Shown piece by piece: positions 9,751 to 20,002 of a stretch of 64,000 nt of DNA. The DNA lies in NCBI RefSeq assembly GCF_004345645.1, contig NZ_SLWS01000005.1:186001-250000 (forward strand). Direction: 5' to 3'. A program made the translations under genes and the position numbers. Position 1 is the stretch's first letter. Every line of letters starts with the position of its first letter. The notes beneath the pieces were generated by a model. The model saw only the letters and a list, made by a program, of their open reading frames with translations. It was not told where the DNA came from and made no database searches. This DNA comes from Actinocrispum wychmicini (GTDB taxonomy: Bacteria; Actinomycetota; Actinomycetes; Mycobacteriales; Pseudonocardiaceae).

Positions 9751-10339
9751 TCCGCACAACCCGCGGGCCGTGGCGCGTCAGGCGACGACGTCCGCGAAGA
9801 TCGTCGTGGCCGGAGGCTTCGGCGTCGGTAAGACCACCTTCGTCGGAGCGGTGTCGGAGATCGTGCCGCTGACCACCGAAGCCGTGATGACCGAGGCCAG
9901 CCAGGACGTCGACGACCTCTCGGCCACCCCGAACAAGACCACCACCACGGTGGCCATGGACTTCGGCCGGGTGTCCCTGGACTCCGACCTGATCCTGTAC
10001 CTGTTCGGCACGCCCGGCCAGCACCGGTTCTGGTTCATGTGGGACGACCTGGTGCGCGGCGCCATCGGCGCGATCGTCCTGGTCGACACCCGCCGCCTGG
10101 CCGACGCCTTCGCCGCCATCGACTTCTTCGAAGACCGCCAACTGCCGTACATCGTGGCCATCAACTGCTTCGAACGCGTGCTGCACCACCGGGTCGACGA
10201 CGTCCGGGACGCACTCACGATCGAACCCTCGGTCCCCGTGGTCACCTGCGACGCCCGAGACCGCGAATCCACCAAGGAAAGCCTGATCACCCTGGTGGAA
10301 CACGCGATGCACCAACGGATGTCGGCCCGCGCGGTCTGA
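9731..10339 (+). CDS. Conservon small ATP/GTP-binding protein (CvnD-like)
   Basis: 202 residues, MglA-like small GTPase. P-loop GGFGVGKT at about 28-35, switch I Thr-rich segment (TPNKTTTTVAMDFGRV), G3 as 'FGTPGQHRF' rather than the Ras-type DTAGQ, and 'YIVAINCFERV' at the N/TKxD-like position. It is expected to cycle nucleotides with the roadblock protein as partner and DUF742 protein as output. It starts inside the DUF742 gene and ends just before a strong terminator, so it closes the operon. No P450 gene (CvnE) follows. Confidence 0.93.
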   Translation: MGSAGSSPHNPRAVARQATTSAKIVVAGGFGVGKTTFVGAVSEIVPLTTEAVMTEASQDVDDLSATPNKTTTTVAMDFGRVSLDSDLILYLFGTPGQHRFWFMWDDLVRGAIGAIVLVDTRRLADAFAAIDFFEDRQLPYIVAINCFERVLHHRVDDVRDALTIEPSVPVVTCDARDRESTKESLITLVEHAMHQRMSARAV

Positions 10340-10346
10340 CCCCGCC

Positions 10347-10381
10347 GTGAGTACCTGTGCCGCGCCATCACAGGTACTCAC
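10347..10381 (+). terminator. Conservon terminator
   Basis: GTGAGTACCTGTG and CACAGGTACTCAC are perfect 13-bp arms with a 9-nt loop (CCGCGCCAT), starting 8 bp after the GTPase stop. It is among the strongest hairpins in the window and sets the 3' boundary of the conservon. It also argues against a patatin start inside this stem. Confidence 0.85.
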
Positions 10382-10448
10382 AAGGACGTGGTGTGCGCGG
10401 TTCAACCTGGCCACGGGACCGGCGGGGCTCAGTGCGAAACTTTCCTCT

Positions 10449-11351
10449 GTGCACCCCGTAATGCGCCTGATCTCGCGGCGACACGCTGATGGCAGCCGAC
10501 CCGGTTTTCGCTCGGACGGCCACCGGATCGCGCTCGCGATCGAAGGCGGCAGCAGCCGGGGGACGTACTCGAGCGGCATGGTGATGGCGCTCGAAGAGCT
10601 CGGTCTGACCAGGTGTTTCGACGCTGTGTACGGATCTTCGGCCGGCGCGCTCAACGGGGCGTGGCTGCTGTCCGGGCGGGCGCTCACCGGGATGCGCGGG
10701 TGGTGGGACCCGGAGATCATGCGCCGGGTCGTCAACCCGTGGCGGTTCCTGCGCGGGCGGCCGGTGTTCGACACCGACTACCTCGTCAACACGGTCTACC
10801 GGGACGTGACGCCGATGGACTTTCCGGCCATTCTGGCGAATCCGGTGACGTACCACCCGTTGGCGACAGACGCGGACACCGGCGACTCGGTGGATCTCCG
10901 GCCGTACATCCACCAGGTCGAGGACCTGCAGAACGCCCTGCGGGCCACCACGTGCCTGCCGATTCTCGCCGGTGGGCCGATCCGGTTGGGCGGCCGGCGG
11001 TTCGTGGACGCCGGTGTGGCCGAACCGCTGCCGTTCCGGACGGCGTTGGGGCAGGGGGCGACGCACATCCTGATGCTCAGGACCCGCCGTGCGACCGAGC
11101 GGCCCGCGAAACCGCCGCGCAGCCACGACATTCTCGTCCCGCGTGCGTTCCCGGGCCTGCGGAAGGTCTGGGGGGAGCAGCACGAACGGGACGTCGCCGA
11201 CGAACAGCTGCTTACTGAGATGCAGTCGGTGATGTCGGTTCGCCCGCCGAGCGGCGCGCCCAACGTGACCGCGATGGAACGTGACCCGAAGGTTCTGCGC
11301 CGAGCGGTGATGCTGGGCCGGCAGGCCGTGCACGCGGCACTGGCCGCGTAG
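10449..11351 (+). CDS. Patatin-like phospholipase / acyl hydrolase
   Basis: About 300 residues. The patatin Ser-Asp dyad signature is complete: oxyanion loop 'EGGSSRGTYSSGM', nucleophile elbow G-S-S-A-G in 'AVYGSSAGALNGAW', and catalytic Asp in 'FVDAGVAEPLP'. No signal peptide, so it is probably cytosolic or membrane-peripheral, acting on phospholipid or acyl-ester substrates. GTG 10449 (MHPVMRL) or ATG 10461 is preferred over the GTG at 10347, which lies in the conservon terminator. Ends 2 bp before the convergent helicase-domain gene. Confidence 0.88.
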   Translation: MHPVMRLISRRHADGSRPGFRSDGHRIALAIEGGSSRGTYSSGMVMALEELGLTRCFDAVYGSSAGALNGAWLLSGRALTGMRGWWDPEIMRRVVNPWRFLRGRPVFDTDYLVNTVYRDVTPMDFPAILANPVTYHPLATDADTGDSVDLRPYIHQVEDLQNALRATTCLPILAGGPIRLGGRRFVDAGVAEPLPFRTALGQGATHILMLRTRRATERPAKPPRSHDILVPRAFPGLRKVWGEQHERDVADEQLLTEMQSVMSVRPPSGAPNVTAMERDPKVLRRAVMLGRQAVHAALAA

Positions 11352-11353
11352 CG

Positions 11354-13630
11354 CTATTCCTCGTCCACGAGGGACACTGCGGTGATCCGGTGCAGGGCGA
11401 ACCTGTGCAGCTCGGACCGGGTGGAGTCGAGTCCTTCCAGGACACCGCCGCCGATCCGGACCGGTTCGATGACACGCTGCGAAGCCGTGCCGCGGGAGTC
11501 CACGTAACCGATGAACACACTTCGGCTCTGGGCGACCGCTTCCTGAAGCAGCGCAATGGTCGCCGACGTGTCCGCGCCCGCGCCGGCAGCAGGTGACACC
11601 GTTTTCCCTCGGCGCGTTGCGGCCGCACGGTCACCCGCGCGCAACGCGCTGATCAGGTCCGCGAGTTGCTCCGGCGTCGGCGGCTTCGGCAACGTTCCGG
11701 AGCGCGGACGTTGCCGCACCGGCACGCGGATTCCCTTGGTACGCAAGTCAAGCAGCTGACCGTCATGACCTTCGGCGGACGGCGCGAACCCGGCGTTCCG
11801 TAGTTCCTCCAGCACGTCCGCCAACGGCACCGGGCTGACCAGGACACCGGGCGCGATCTTCCGAAGCTCCAGCCGGACACCGGCCGGACTGGCCGCGACC
11901 TGCGTCAACAACACCTCGTCGTCACACCGCAGGAACGACATGCACGCGCCGCCGCGCAACAAGCCGTGCCTGCGGGCGACGTCGTCGATCATGTACGTCA
12001 GCGACTGCGGCACGGGCGTGCGGGAACGTGTGCGGAACAGTTCATGCAGGTCCGTTGACGTCCGGCCGGCGTCCAGCGCGCGCCTGATGGTCGCGTCGCT
12101 GACCCGGTAGACCGTTGCGCTGCCGGCGGATTCGACGTTCGCGACCAGGTTGATCTCCTGCGCGAGCGTCTGTTCCAACGGCCCCGGTGCGACGACCGTC
12201 AGGTCCGCCTGGACGAGGACGTGGTCGACCGGCTGCGGCATCGCCTCGACCATCCGCTTGGCCGCCGCGGCCGGGCCGTCCGCGAGCAAGGCATGGCCAG
12301 CGGACGTCAAGGCGCCGAACGCCACCAGTCCGAGCGCGTTGGCCTCGCGCAACGTCCACCGAACCGTCTCGTCGCGCAACCGGCCACCCCGGCGCGGCGC
12401 GCGCCAGGCGAGCAGACCGGCGACCTCGTCGGCCGAGTCCATCCCGGTGCCGAGCGGGAGATCCGCGAGGGTGCCGAGCACCCGCCGACGGCCGGCGGGC
12501 GCGAGGGGCCGCCGCAGTTCCTCCGACAGCGGTGAGACGAGCTTGTCCTTGAGGTCTTTCGTGCCGGACAGGCCGGGCAGGCGGGGGAGTTCGAGCCAGG
12601 CGTGCGCGAGCGTCGCCCAACGCTGCGGAGGTGACGCTGCCAGCCACACATCCGCGTGGGTTGTCGGCGCCCACTGCGGCGAAGTGGTTTCGGTGTCCGT
12701 CACCAGACCGGCGCCGTACGCGATCTCGACGATGACGGTGGCGCGCGGCTCGTCCGCCCCGATGTCCCGGGCGAACCGGCGCAGCTCGCGGACGCCGAGG
12801 CCGCCGGTCCGCAGCACGGGCGGCGGTTCGGCGGACCACAACGTGATCAGGGTTTCGGTGTGCCGCACCAGCTCCATCGCCTCACCGGCGGCTGTCGCGT
12901 CCACTGTGGCCGGATCGTGGCCGGTGGTCTGCACCGGCGGCGGGTCGAACCTGAGCTGGCCCATCGGGTTGGCGCCGCGCAACACCAGCCCGACCTGTCG
13001 GGGCAGTTCGACCGTCCCGGCGTCCCGGCGCAGCAGCAGCCCCTGGGCCAGCAGCCGCTGGATCGGGGTCCGGGCCTCCTCGATCGGGACGACCAGGTCC
13101 GCGTCCTTGGTGCGGCCGGTCGGGGTGCCGTCGGACAACGCGGTCAGGACCTTGCGCTCCGGCTCCGCGAGCGCGGCCAGCATCGCGGCGACGTCCTGGC
13201 CATCGAGCGCGGTCGAATAGCCGCCAAGGCCGCCAGGGAAGTGGCCGGTGGTCTCCCGGGCCGACGGTGCCACGGTCAGCGCGTCCTCCGGCCCCCACGC
13301 CAGAGCGAGCTCGACCAGGGCGGCCACGGCCGCACGCACACGTTTGCGCGGCACCTTCGCGCCCAGCATGGCGGCGACGTCGTCGACCCGGACGGTCCGC
13401 GTGTCCGCGTCGCACAGCAGAAGGGCGTCCAGCACGGCCAGGGTGAACGTGTCGAGCCCCTCGGCGGCGCGGGCGACCGACGCGCGGCTGCCGGCCCGGG
13501 TGGCGAGGACGGTCGTGTCGGCCGGCACGGGCGTGGCCAGGTCAGGGCGTGCGCCGAGCAGCCTGGCCAACTGCGCGTCATCCCGGTCCCGCAGCCACTC
13601 GGTTAGCGTGAAACCTGACACTCTGACCAC
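11354..13630 (-). CDS. Helicase-associated (XPB/Ssl2 N-terminal-like) domain protein with WYL-like C-terminus
   Basis: About 758 residues, cytosolic. The N-terminal 400 residues resemble actinobacterial helicase-associated proteins built of repeated winged helices ('LTEWLRDRDDAQLARLL', 'DTFTLAVLDALLL'). A middle block has the XPB-N/Helicase_C_3 pattern ('PVDHVLVQADLTVVAPGPLE' and 'ESAGSATVYRVSDATIRRALDAGRT'). The last ~70 residues look WYL-like ('SRSVFIGYVDSRGTASQRVIEPVRI'). No Walker A is present, so it is not itself a helicase. It may act as a partner or a ligand-sensing DNA-binding protein. GTG 13630 or 13621 is the start; the region further upstream is a non-coding shadow. Confidence 0.82.
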   Translation of the reverse strand: MVRVSGFTLTEWLRDRDDAQLARLLGARPDLATPVPADTTVLATRAGSRASVARAAEGLDTFTLAVLDALLLCDADTRTVRVDDVAAMLGAKVPRKRVRAAVAALVELALAWGPEDALTVAPSARETTGHFPGGLGGYSTALDGQDVAAMLAALAEPERKVLTALSDGTPTGRTKDADLVVPIEEARTPIQRLLAQGLLLRRDAGTVELPRQVGLVLRGANPMGQLRFDPPPVQTTGHDPATVDATAAGEAMELVRHTETLITLWSAEPPPVLRTGGLGVRELRRFARDIGADEPRATVIVEIAYGAGLVTDTETTSPQWAPTTHADVWLAASPPQRWATLAHAWLELPRLPGLSGTKDLKDKLVSPLSEELRRPLAPAGRRRVLGTLADLPLGTGMDSADEVAGLLAWRAPRRGGRLRDETVRWTLREANALGLVAFGALTSAGHALLADGPAAAAKRMVEAMPQPVDHVLVQADLTVVAPGPLEQTLAQEINLVANVESAGSATVYRVSDATIRRALDAGRTSTDLHELFRTRSRTPVPQSLTYMIDDVARRHGLLRGGACMSFLRCDDEVLLTQVAASPAGVRLELRKIAPGVLVSPVPLADVLEELRNAGFAPSAEGHDGQLLDLRTKGIRVPVRQRPRSGTLPKPPTPEQLADLISALRAGDRAAATRRGKTVSPAAGAGADTSATIALLQEAVAQSRSVFIGYVDSRGTASQRVIEPVRIGGGVLEGLDSTRSELHRFALHRITAVSLVDEE

Positions 13631-13705
13631 GGTATACGTGCGTGCACGACCACGTGTGAGGTCGGGTACCGTACGGCTGGATTCCGCAGTCTTCGAGGAG
13701 GATCG

Positions 13706-13888
13706 GTGGCGAAGGGCAACCCGGACCGGATCGACCCAACCTGGCCGGACGCGTCCGACGGTGAGCACCCGGTGAGTGAGCTCGTGGCGGACCGGCAGGG
13801 TGCGCTGTCGCCGTTCGGCGACGTGACGTTCCCGCTGCCTGTCGAGGACCTGGGCTACGAGCACCCGGTGACGGAGATCAACAAGTAA
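13706..13888 (+). CDS. Small conserved-looking acidic protein, 60 aa
   Basis: Sixty residues with no known domain, Pro/Asp/Glu-rich, ending 'PVTEINK'. The GTG start has a near-ideal GAGGAGG site about 5 nt upstream, and the gene ends 25 bp before malic enzyme on the same strand, so it is probably the first gene of the malic enzyme/Mog-MoaE operon. The shared promoter region with the divergent helicase-domain gene is only ~75 bp. The function is unknown; it is too short and charged to be a membrane protein. Confidence 0.65.
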   Translation: MAKGNPDRIDPTWPDASDGEHPVSELVADRQGALSPFGDVTFPLPVEDLGYEHPVTEINK

Positions 13889-13913
13889 ACAGTCATAGCG
13901 CGGGGAGCTGAAG

Positions 13914-15292
<1,379 letters not shown>

Positions 15293-15296
<4 letters not shown>

Positions 15297-16213
15297 CGTC
15301 CACGGCGCGGGTCATCACGGCCTCCAATCGTGCGGCGGCCGGGGTCTACGAGGACCGGACCGGCCCGGTGATCGTGGACTGGCTGCGGGTCCGTGGCTAC
15401 GACGTGCCCGCGCCGATCGTCGTCCCGGACGGCGGCCCGGTCGCCTCGGCGCTGCGTGAGGCGATCGCCGAAGGTGTTTCGGTCGTCATCACGACCGGCG
15501 GAACGGGGATCACGCCGACCGATCGCACGCCCGAGGCCACGTCCAGTGTGCTCGACTACGAGATCCCTGGCCTTGCGGACGCTGTGCGGGCGGCTGGGCA
15601 GCCCGAAGTGCCCACTGCGGCTCTGTCCCGGGGTTTGGCGGGTGTGGCGGGCAAGACGCTGGTGGTGAACCTGCCTGGTTCCACCGGTGGGGTCCGGGAC
15701 GGTCTGGGTGTGCTGGACGGTGTCCTTGACCATGCGGTGGACCAGTTGCGTGGTGGTGACCACGCACGGCAGGCGGGCCAGATCGTGCCTGCTCGGGTGG
15801 TGCGCGCGGTGGTGACCGAGGAGCCGCTTTCGGTGGATGAGCACGCGTCGCTGGTGGCGGACCGCGCTGCTGGGGCCGTGGTCACTTTCGCGGGAGTTGT
15901 GCGGGACCACGACCGGAACCGGGCGGTGCGGGAGCTGGCGTACAGCGGTCATCCGAGTGCGGCCGAAGTCATCGAACGGGTCGCCGCCAAGATCGCTGGG
16001 TCTCGGCCAGGGCTTCGTGGGGTCGCGGTGAGCCATCGGATCGGGCAGTTGCGGATCGGTGATGTGGCGTTGGCGTGCGCGGTGTCCGGTGAGCACCGGG
16101 CGGAGGCGTTCGAGGCCTGCTCGGACCTGGTGGACGAGGTGAAGCGGCAGTTGCCGATCTGGAAGCACCAGACCTTCGCCGACGGCACCGACGAGTGGGT
16201 CAACTGCCCCTGA
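15293..16213 (+). CDS. MogA/MoaB-MoaE fusion, molybdenum cofactor biosynthesis
   Basis: 306 residues. Residues 1 to about 160 are a MoaB/MogA domain (adenylyltransferase that activates molybdopterin): 'TTGGTGITPTDRTPEATSSVL' and 'VNLPGSTGGVRDGLGVL'. Residues ~165-306 are MoaE, the large subunit of molybdopterin synthase: 'GAVVTFAGVVRDHDRNRAV', 'VSHRIGQLRIGDVALACAV' and the Lys-bearing 'QLPIWKHQTFADG'. MoaE needs MoaD, encoded at 20164-20439. The GTG start overlaps the malic enzyme stop. One protein carrying two non-consecutive steps is a real fusion, since the frame is uninterrupted. The 3' end overlaps the convergent regulator gene by 14 bp. Confidence 0.92.
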
Positions 16214-17129
16214 GGGCCTCGCGCTGGGCCGCGGTCAGTCGCCCGGGTCTGGCGGCGGCGGTGTAGGCGCCTGAATCGAGCCGGTGGACGGTGACCGGGT
16301 CGGTCATGTCTGGACGTCGTCGGGCGTCGTTCAGCGCGGTTGCGACGCGGTCCTTCGGCCAGTCCAGGGCCACGGCCAGTTCGTCGATGGTGCGTGGTTC
16401 GCCGAGGGCGTGTACGAGGGCCGCCAGCACGGTGAACGCGTCGTCGGAGGTTGGTGGTGTGGTATCGCCGGCCATGTCCTGGCTGAGCTGGGCGAAGAAC
16501 CGGCCCATCTGCGCCATCCGCGCCCCGGACGGGGTGGCGGCGCCGAAGATGTCGGCGCCTTCTTGGGCGGCGTCCGCCCACATCGCGTTCTGCTTGGCAC
16601 TTGTCAGCCAGGTCCGCAGCCAGATGTCGTCGTCGATCAGGTACCGCTCCTGCCGGCGCGGGCCGCGTTCCCGTTCGATCAGATCCAGCGACTCCAGGTA
16701 GCCGACGGCCTTGGACACCGACGCTGGGCTGACCGTCAGGCGTTGCACCAGCTCGACGGCGGTCAGTGCACCGGAGTCGGTGGTGATCAGGCAGGTGAAC
16801 ACGCGAGCCGCCATCCGCGGCATCCCGGTCTGGACCAGCAACGCCGCGAACCGTTCCACGAAGTCTCGCGCCGCCACTGGATCGCCTGGCATGGCCGGTC
16901 GCCGAGCGGTGGTGAGCTTGGGCCGCCGGGCCCGCCGCCAGGTGGCTCGGTGGGCCTGGTCGGCTTGGTAGGCGCCGGGGCCGCCGTTGCGGGCGATCTC
17001 CCGGCTGACGGTCGAGGTCGGCCGGTCCAGCCGTCGCGCGATCTCGGCGTAGCCGAGGCCGCCGGCCAGTCCGGACGCGATGTGCTGCCGGTCCCGTTGG
17101 GTGAGCCTGCCGCCCGCCACCGTGTCCAC
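16200..17129 (-). CDS. GbsR/MarR-type regulator with N-terminal IS30-like HTH
   Basis: 309 residues. Residues ~8-60 are an HTH of the kind seen in IS30 transposases ('LTQRDRQHIASGLAGGLGYAEIARRLDRPTSTVSREIARNG'). No transposase catalytic core follows. Residues ~90-200 are a GbsR/MarR-like winged helix ('FVERFAALLVQTGMPRMAARVFTCLI', 'TAVELVQRLTVSPASVSKAVGYLESLDLIERERG'), and the C-terminus is helical. It is divergent from the ABC exporter and probably controls it and itself through the repeats at 17161-17292. GTG start at 17129. The two DNA-binding modules in one chain are notable. Confidence 0.85.
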   Translation of the reverse strand: MDTVAGGRLTQRDRQHIASGLAGGLGYAEIARRLDRPTSTVSREIARNGGPGAYQADQAHRATWRRARRPKLTTARRPAMPGDPVAARDFVERFAALLVQTGMPRMAARVFTCLITTDSGALTAVELVQRLTVSPASVSKAVGYLESLDLIERERGPRRQERYLIDDDIWLRTWLTSAKQNAMWADAAQEGADIFGAATPSGARMAQMGRFFAQLSQDMAGDTTPPTSDDAFTVLAALVHALGEPRTIDELAVALDWPKDRVATALNDARRRPDMTDPVTVHRLDSGAYTAAARPGRLTAAQREALRGS

Positions 17130-17160
17130 CTCCGCGTTGCTGATTGATCAGCCCCAGTGT

Positions 17161-17292
17161 GCGTTCACGATCTGAACATTGCAACAAGCTGTTGCGTTCA
17201 CCGACACAACGTCGCATCAATTTATGCCTTGTTACCTGCGAAACAGAAGAATCTGTCGTTGACGCGTTTGGAAAACGCAACATAGCGTTCAC
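17161..17292. promoter_or_regulatory. Divergent promoter region with repeated GCGTTCAC operators
   Basis: GCGTTCAC occurs three times (17161-17168, 17194-17201, 17285-17292). The second follows an inverted repeat GCAACA-AGC-TGTTGC, and the third follows GCGTTT-GGA-AAACGC (17264-17278, perfect 6-bp arms) plus GCAACA. A -35-like TTGACG at 17259-17264 lies just before the third copy, so a bound protein would block the exporter promoter. This is the natural target of the divergent GbsR-type regulator. Confidence 0.6.
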
Positions 17293-17317
17293 GCTGACCT
17301 GAACGAGAGGAGGAGCG

Positions 17318-18211
17318 ATGACGACGAGCGACAGCGTCGTGGTCGACGTCGACGGGATGCGCATGCGGTACGGCTCGATCGATGTCCTGCACGGCGTGGC
17401 GTTCCAGGTCCACCGCGGTGAGGTGTTGGCCCTGCTCGGGCCGAACGGCGCCGGGAAGACCACCACGATCGAGATCCTGGAGGGGTTTCGGATGCGGTCG
17501 GCGGGCCGGGTGGCGGTGCTCGGCGCCGATCCGGCCCACGGCACCGAGCAGTGGCGGGCGCGGGTGGGGATCGTCCTGCAGTCCTGGCGGGACCACGGCA
17601 ACTGGCGGGTGCGGGAACTGCTCAGGCATCTCGGTTCCCTCTACGCCTGTTACTCCACCGATCGCGTCCGGCGGCCCAGAGACCCGGACGAACTCGCCCG
17701 CGCGGTCGGGCTGACCGAGCACGCGGACCGGAAGATCAGGACGCTCTCCGGCGGGCAGCGCCGCCGGCTGGACGTGGCGATCGGCATCGTGGGCCGGCCC
17801 GAGCTGCTCTTCCTCGACGAGCCGACGGCCGGGCTCGACCCGGAGGCCCGGCGGGTGTTCCACGACCTCGTGCACCAGCTCAGCGCGCAGGACGAGACGA
17901 CCATCCTGCTCACCACGCACGACCTGAACGAGGCCGAGAAACTCGCCAGCCGGATCGTCATCCTCAACGGCGGGCGGATCGCCGCGGACGGCACCGCCGC
18001 GGAACTCGCGCGGCGGATCGCGGGCGAGGACGAGGTGCGCTGGACCCGCGACGGCAGGCACTTCGTCCAGTCGACCACCGAGTCCACCAAGTTCGTCCGT
18101 GAACTGTTCGGCGAGTACGGCGAGGCGGTCGCTGAGCTCGAAGTCCGTCGTGCCTCGCTGGAGGACACCTATCTCGCCCTGGTGCACAAGGCCGAAGCCG
18201 AGGTGGCGTGA
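17318..18211 (+). CDS. ABC exporter ATPase, drug/antibiotic-resistance type (DrrA-like)
   Basis: 297 residues. Walker A GPNGAGKTT, signature LSGGQRRRLDV, Walker B LLFLDEPTAGLD, H-loop LTTHDLNEA, then a C-terminal ~70-residue domain typical of DrrA/CcmA-type ATPases that pair with ABC-2 permeases. The start has GAGAGGAGGAGCG directly upstream of ATG 17318. Overlaps the permease gene by 4 bp. With the divergent regulator it forms a compact substrate-inducible export unit; the substrate is unknown (antibiotic or lipid-like compound are usual). Confidence 0.93.
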   Translation: MTTSDSVVVDVDGMRMRYGSIDVLHGVAFQVHRGEVLALLGPNGAGKTTTIEILEGFRMRSAGRVAVLGADPAHGTEQWRARVGIVLQSWRDHGNWRVRELLRHLGSLYACYSTDRVRRPRDPDELARAVGLTEHADRKIRTLSGGQRRRLDVAIGIVGRPELLFLDEPTAGLDPEARRVFHDLVHQLSAQDETTILLTTHDLNEAEKLASRIVILNGGRIAADGTAAELARRIAGEDEVRWTRDGRHFVQSTTESTKFVRELFGEYGEAVAELEVRRASLEDTYLALVHKAEAEVA

Positions 18212-19059
18212 TGACCCCGACCGCGACCGCGTTGCGCGGCGGCTGGTCCCGCGGCTTGATCGAGCTGCGGCAGTCGTTCACCAACGGCACCGAGCTGGTG
18301 GGTCACTTCTTCTGGCCCACGCTGATGGTGGTCGTCACGTTCCTGCTGCGGGACACGACCTTCGGCGGCACCGGGTTCCTGCTCGGCACCTTGGTCCTGC
18401 CGGGCATTCTCGGCATGAACGCCGCGATGTCGTTGGTCAGCATGAGCCAGCAGCTCACCGCCGACCGGGAGGACGGCACGCTGCTGCGCGCGAAGGCCAC
18501 GCCGAACGGAATGCTGAGCTACCTGCTCGGCAAGATCATCTCGGTGGCCGGCGGCCTGGTCGTGGACCTGGCGATCTTCCTGATTCCCAGCATGATCCTG
18601 GTGCGCGGGCTCGCGGTGGGCAGCGTGGGTGCCTGGCTGCACATGGCGTGGGTGCTGGTGCTGGGGCTGCTGGCGGCCCTGCCGATCGGCGCGGTGCTGG
18701 GGTCGCTGTTCACCAGCGCCCGCAGCCAGGGCCTGCTCACGCTGCCGATCCTGGCGCTGATCGGGATCAGCGGGATCTTCTACCCGATCACCGCGCTGCC
18801 GGACTGGCTGCAGTGGCTCGCCCAGGTCTTCCCGATCTACTGGCTCGGCCTGGGCATGCGGTCCGCCCTGTTGCCGGACGGTGCGGTGAGCATCGAGATC
18901 GGCCAGTCCTGGCGGCATCTGGAGACCGTCGGTGTCCTGGGCGCGTGGCTGGTGCTCGGGCTGGTCGTCGCGCCGGTCGTGCTGCGGCGAATGGCTCGCC
19001 GGGAGTCTGGTTCGAGCGTGGCCGAGCGGCGCGAGCGGGCCATGCGCCGGGTCGGCTGA
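18208..19059 (+). CDS. ABC-2 type exporter permease (DrrB-like)
   Basis: 283 residues, about six membrane segments: 'LVGHFFWPTLMVVVTFLL', 'GTLVLPGILGMNAAMSLVSM', 'VLVLGLLAALPIGAVLGSLF', 'LLTLPILALIGISGIFYPITALP' and 'VLGAWLVLGLVVAPVVL'. The block 'LTADREDGTLLRAKATPNGMLSYLLGKI' is the ABC-2 cytoplasmic coupling motif, and 'GISGIFYPITALPDWLQWLAQVFPIYW' is the family signature. ATG overlaps the ATPase stop by 4 bp. A strong bidirectional terminator follows. Confidence 0.92.
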   Translation: MMTPTATALRGGWSRGLIELRQSFTNGTELVGHFFWPTLMVVVTFLLRDTTFGGTGFLLGTLVLPGILGMNAAMSLVSMSQQLTADREDGTLLRAKATPNGMLSYLLGKIISVAGGLVVDLAIFLIPSMILVRGLAVGSVGAWLHMAWVLVLGLLAALPIGAVLGSLFTSARSQGLLTLPILALIGISGIFYPITALPDWLQWLAQVFPIYWLGLGMRSALLPDGAVSIEIGQSWRHLETVGVLGAWLVLGLVVAPVVLRRMARRESGSSVAERRERAMRRVG

Positions 19060-19080
19060 TCCTCGTCCGGGAAACTGGCT

Positions 19081-19120
19081 GAAGCCGGATTCCCGTTCGT
19101 GTCAACGGGAATCCGGCTTC
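19081..19120. terminator. Bidirectional terminator between exporter and rpf genes
   Basis: GAAGCCGGATTCCCGTT and AACGGGAATCCGGCTTC are perfect 17-bp arms around a 6-nt loop (CGTGTC). It lies 21 bp after the permease stop and 20 bp after the stop of the convergent rpf gene, so it can end both transcripts. Confidence 0.9.
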
Positions 19121-19140
19121 GATCAGCTAACCGCCAACGG

Positions 19141-19803
<663 letters not shown>

Positions 19804-19804
19804 T

Positions 19805-19966
19805 TACTGCCTGCCAGAGGGCGTAGCTCGGGGCGACCCTCCTGCTCCCGTCCGGAAGTTGGCTCTCACTCGGGGTTCGGGTCCCGTGAGCCCACCGGAC
19901 GGGGTTCGGTGCTGCGGGCTCTCGGGGTGGTGCCGGGCTGGTCGGGTCCAGCCCGAGAGCGACCGT
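19805..19966 (-). promoter_or_regulatory. Structured leader of rpf, candidate ydaO (c-di-AMP) riboswitch
   Basis: The ~200-nt leader can form several long-range helices: GCTCTCGG (19918-19925) with CCGAGAGC (19953-19960), CCGTCCGG (19848-19855) with CCGGACGG (19895-19902), and GAGGG/CCCTC (19817-19821 with 19837-19841). The RNA near the 3' side reads CCCCGAGCTACGCCCTC then GGCAGGC, which I can align loosely to the ydaO 3' consensus (CCCG..AGCTAA..CCTCG..AGGC). ydaO riboswitches are well known before rpf genes in actinobacteria. Covariance scoring was not possible here, so the class is inferred. Confidence 0.55.
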
Positions 19967-20002
19967 ACGTAACCGCGACCGAGATCGGAAATTTATGCGG
20001 CC

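Noticed and set aside
16200-17129. IS30-family transposase
   Set aside because: Only the HTH is IS30-like; the rest is GbsR/MarR-like, there is no DDE core, and no terminal inverted repeats or target duplications were seen.
17221-17317. Attachment site or integration scar
   Set aside because: The AT-richer stretch is explained by a divergent promoter with operators; no tRNA or integrase is near.
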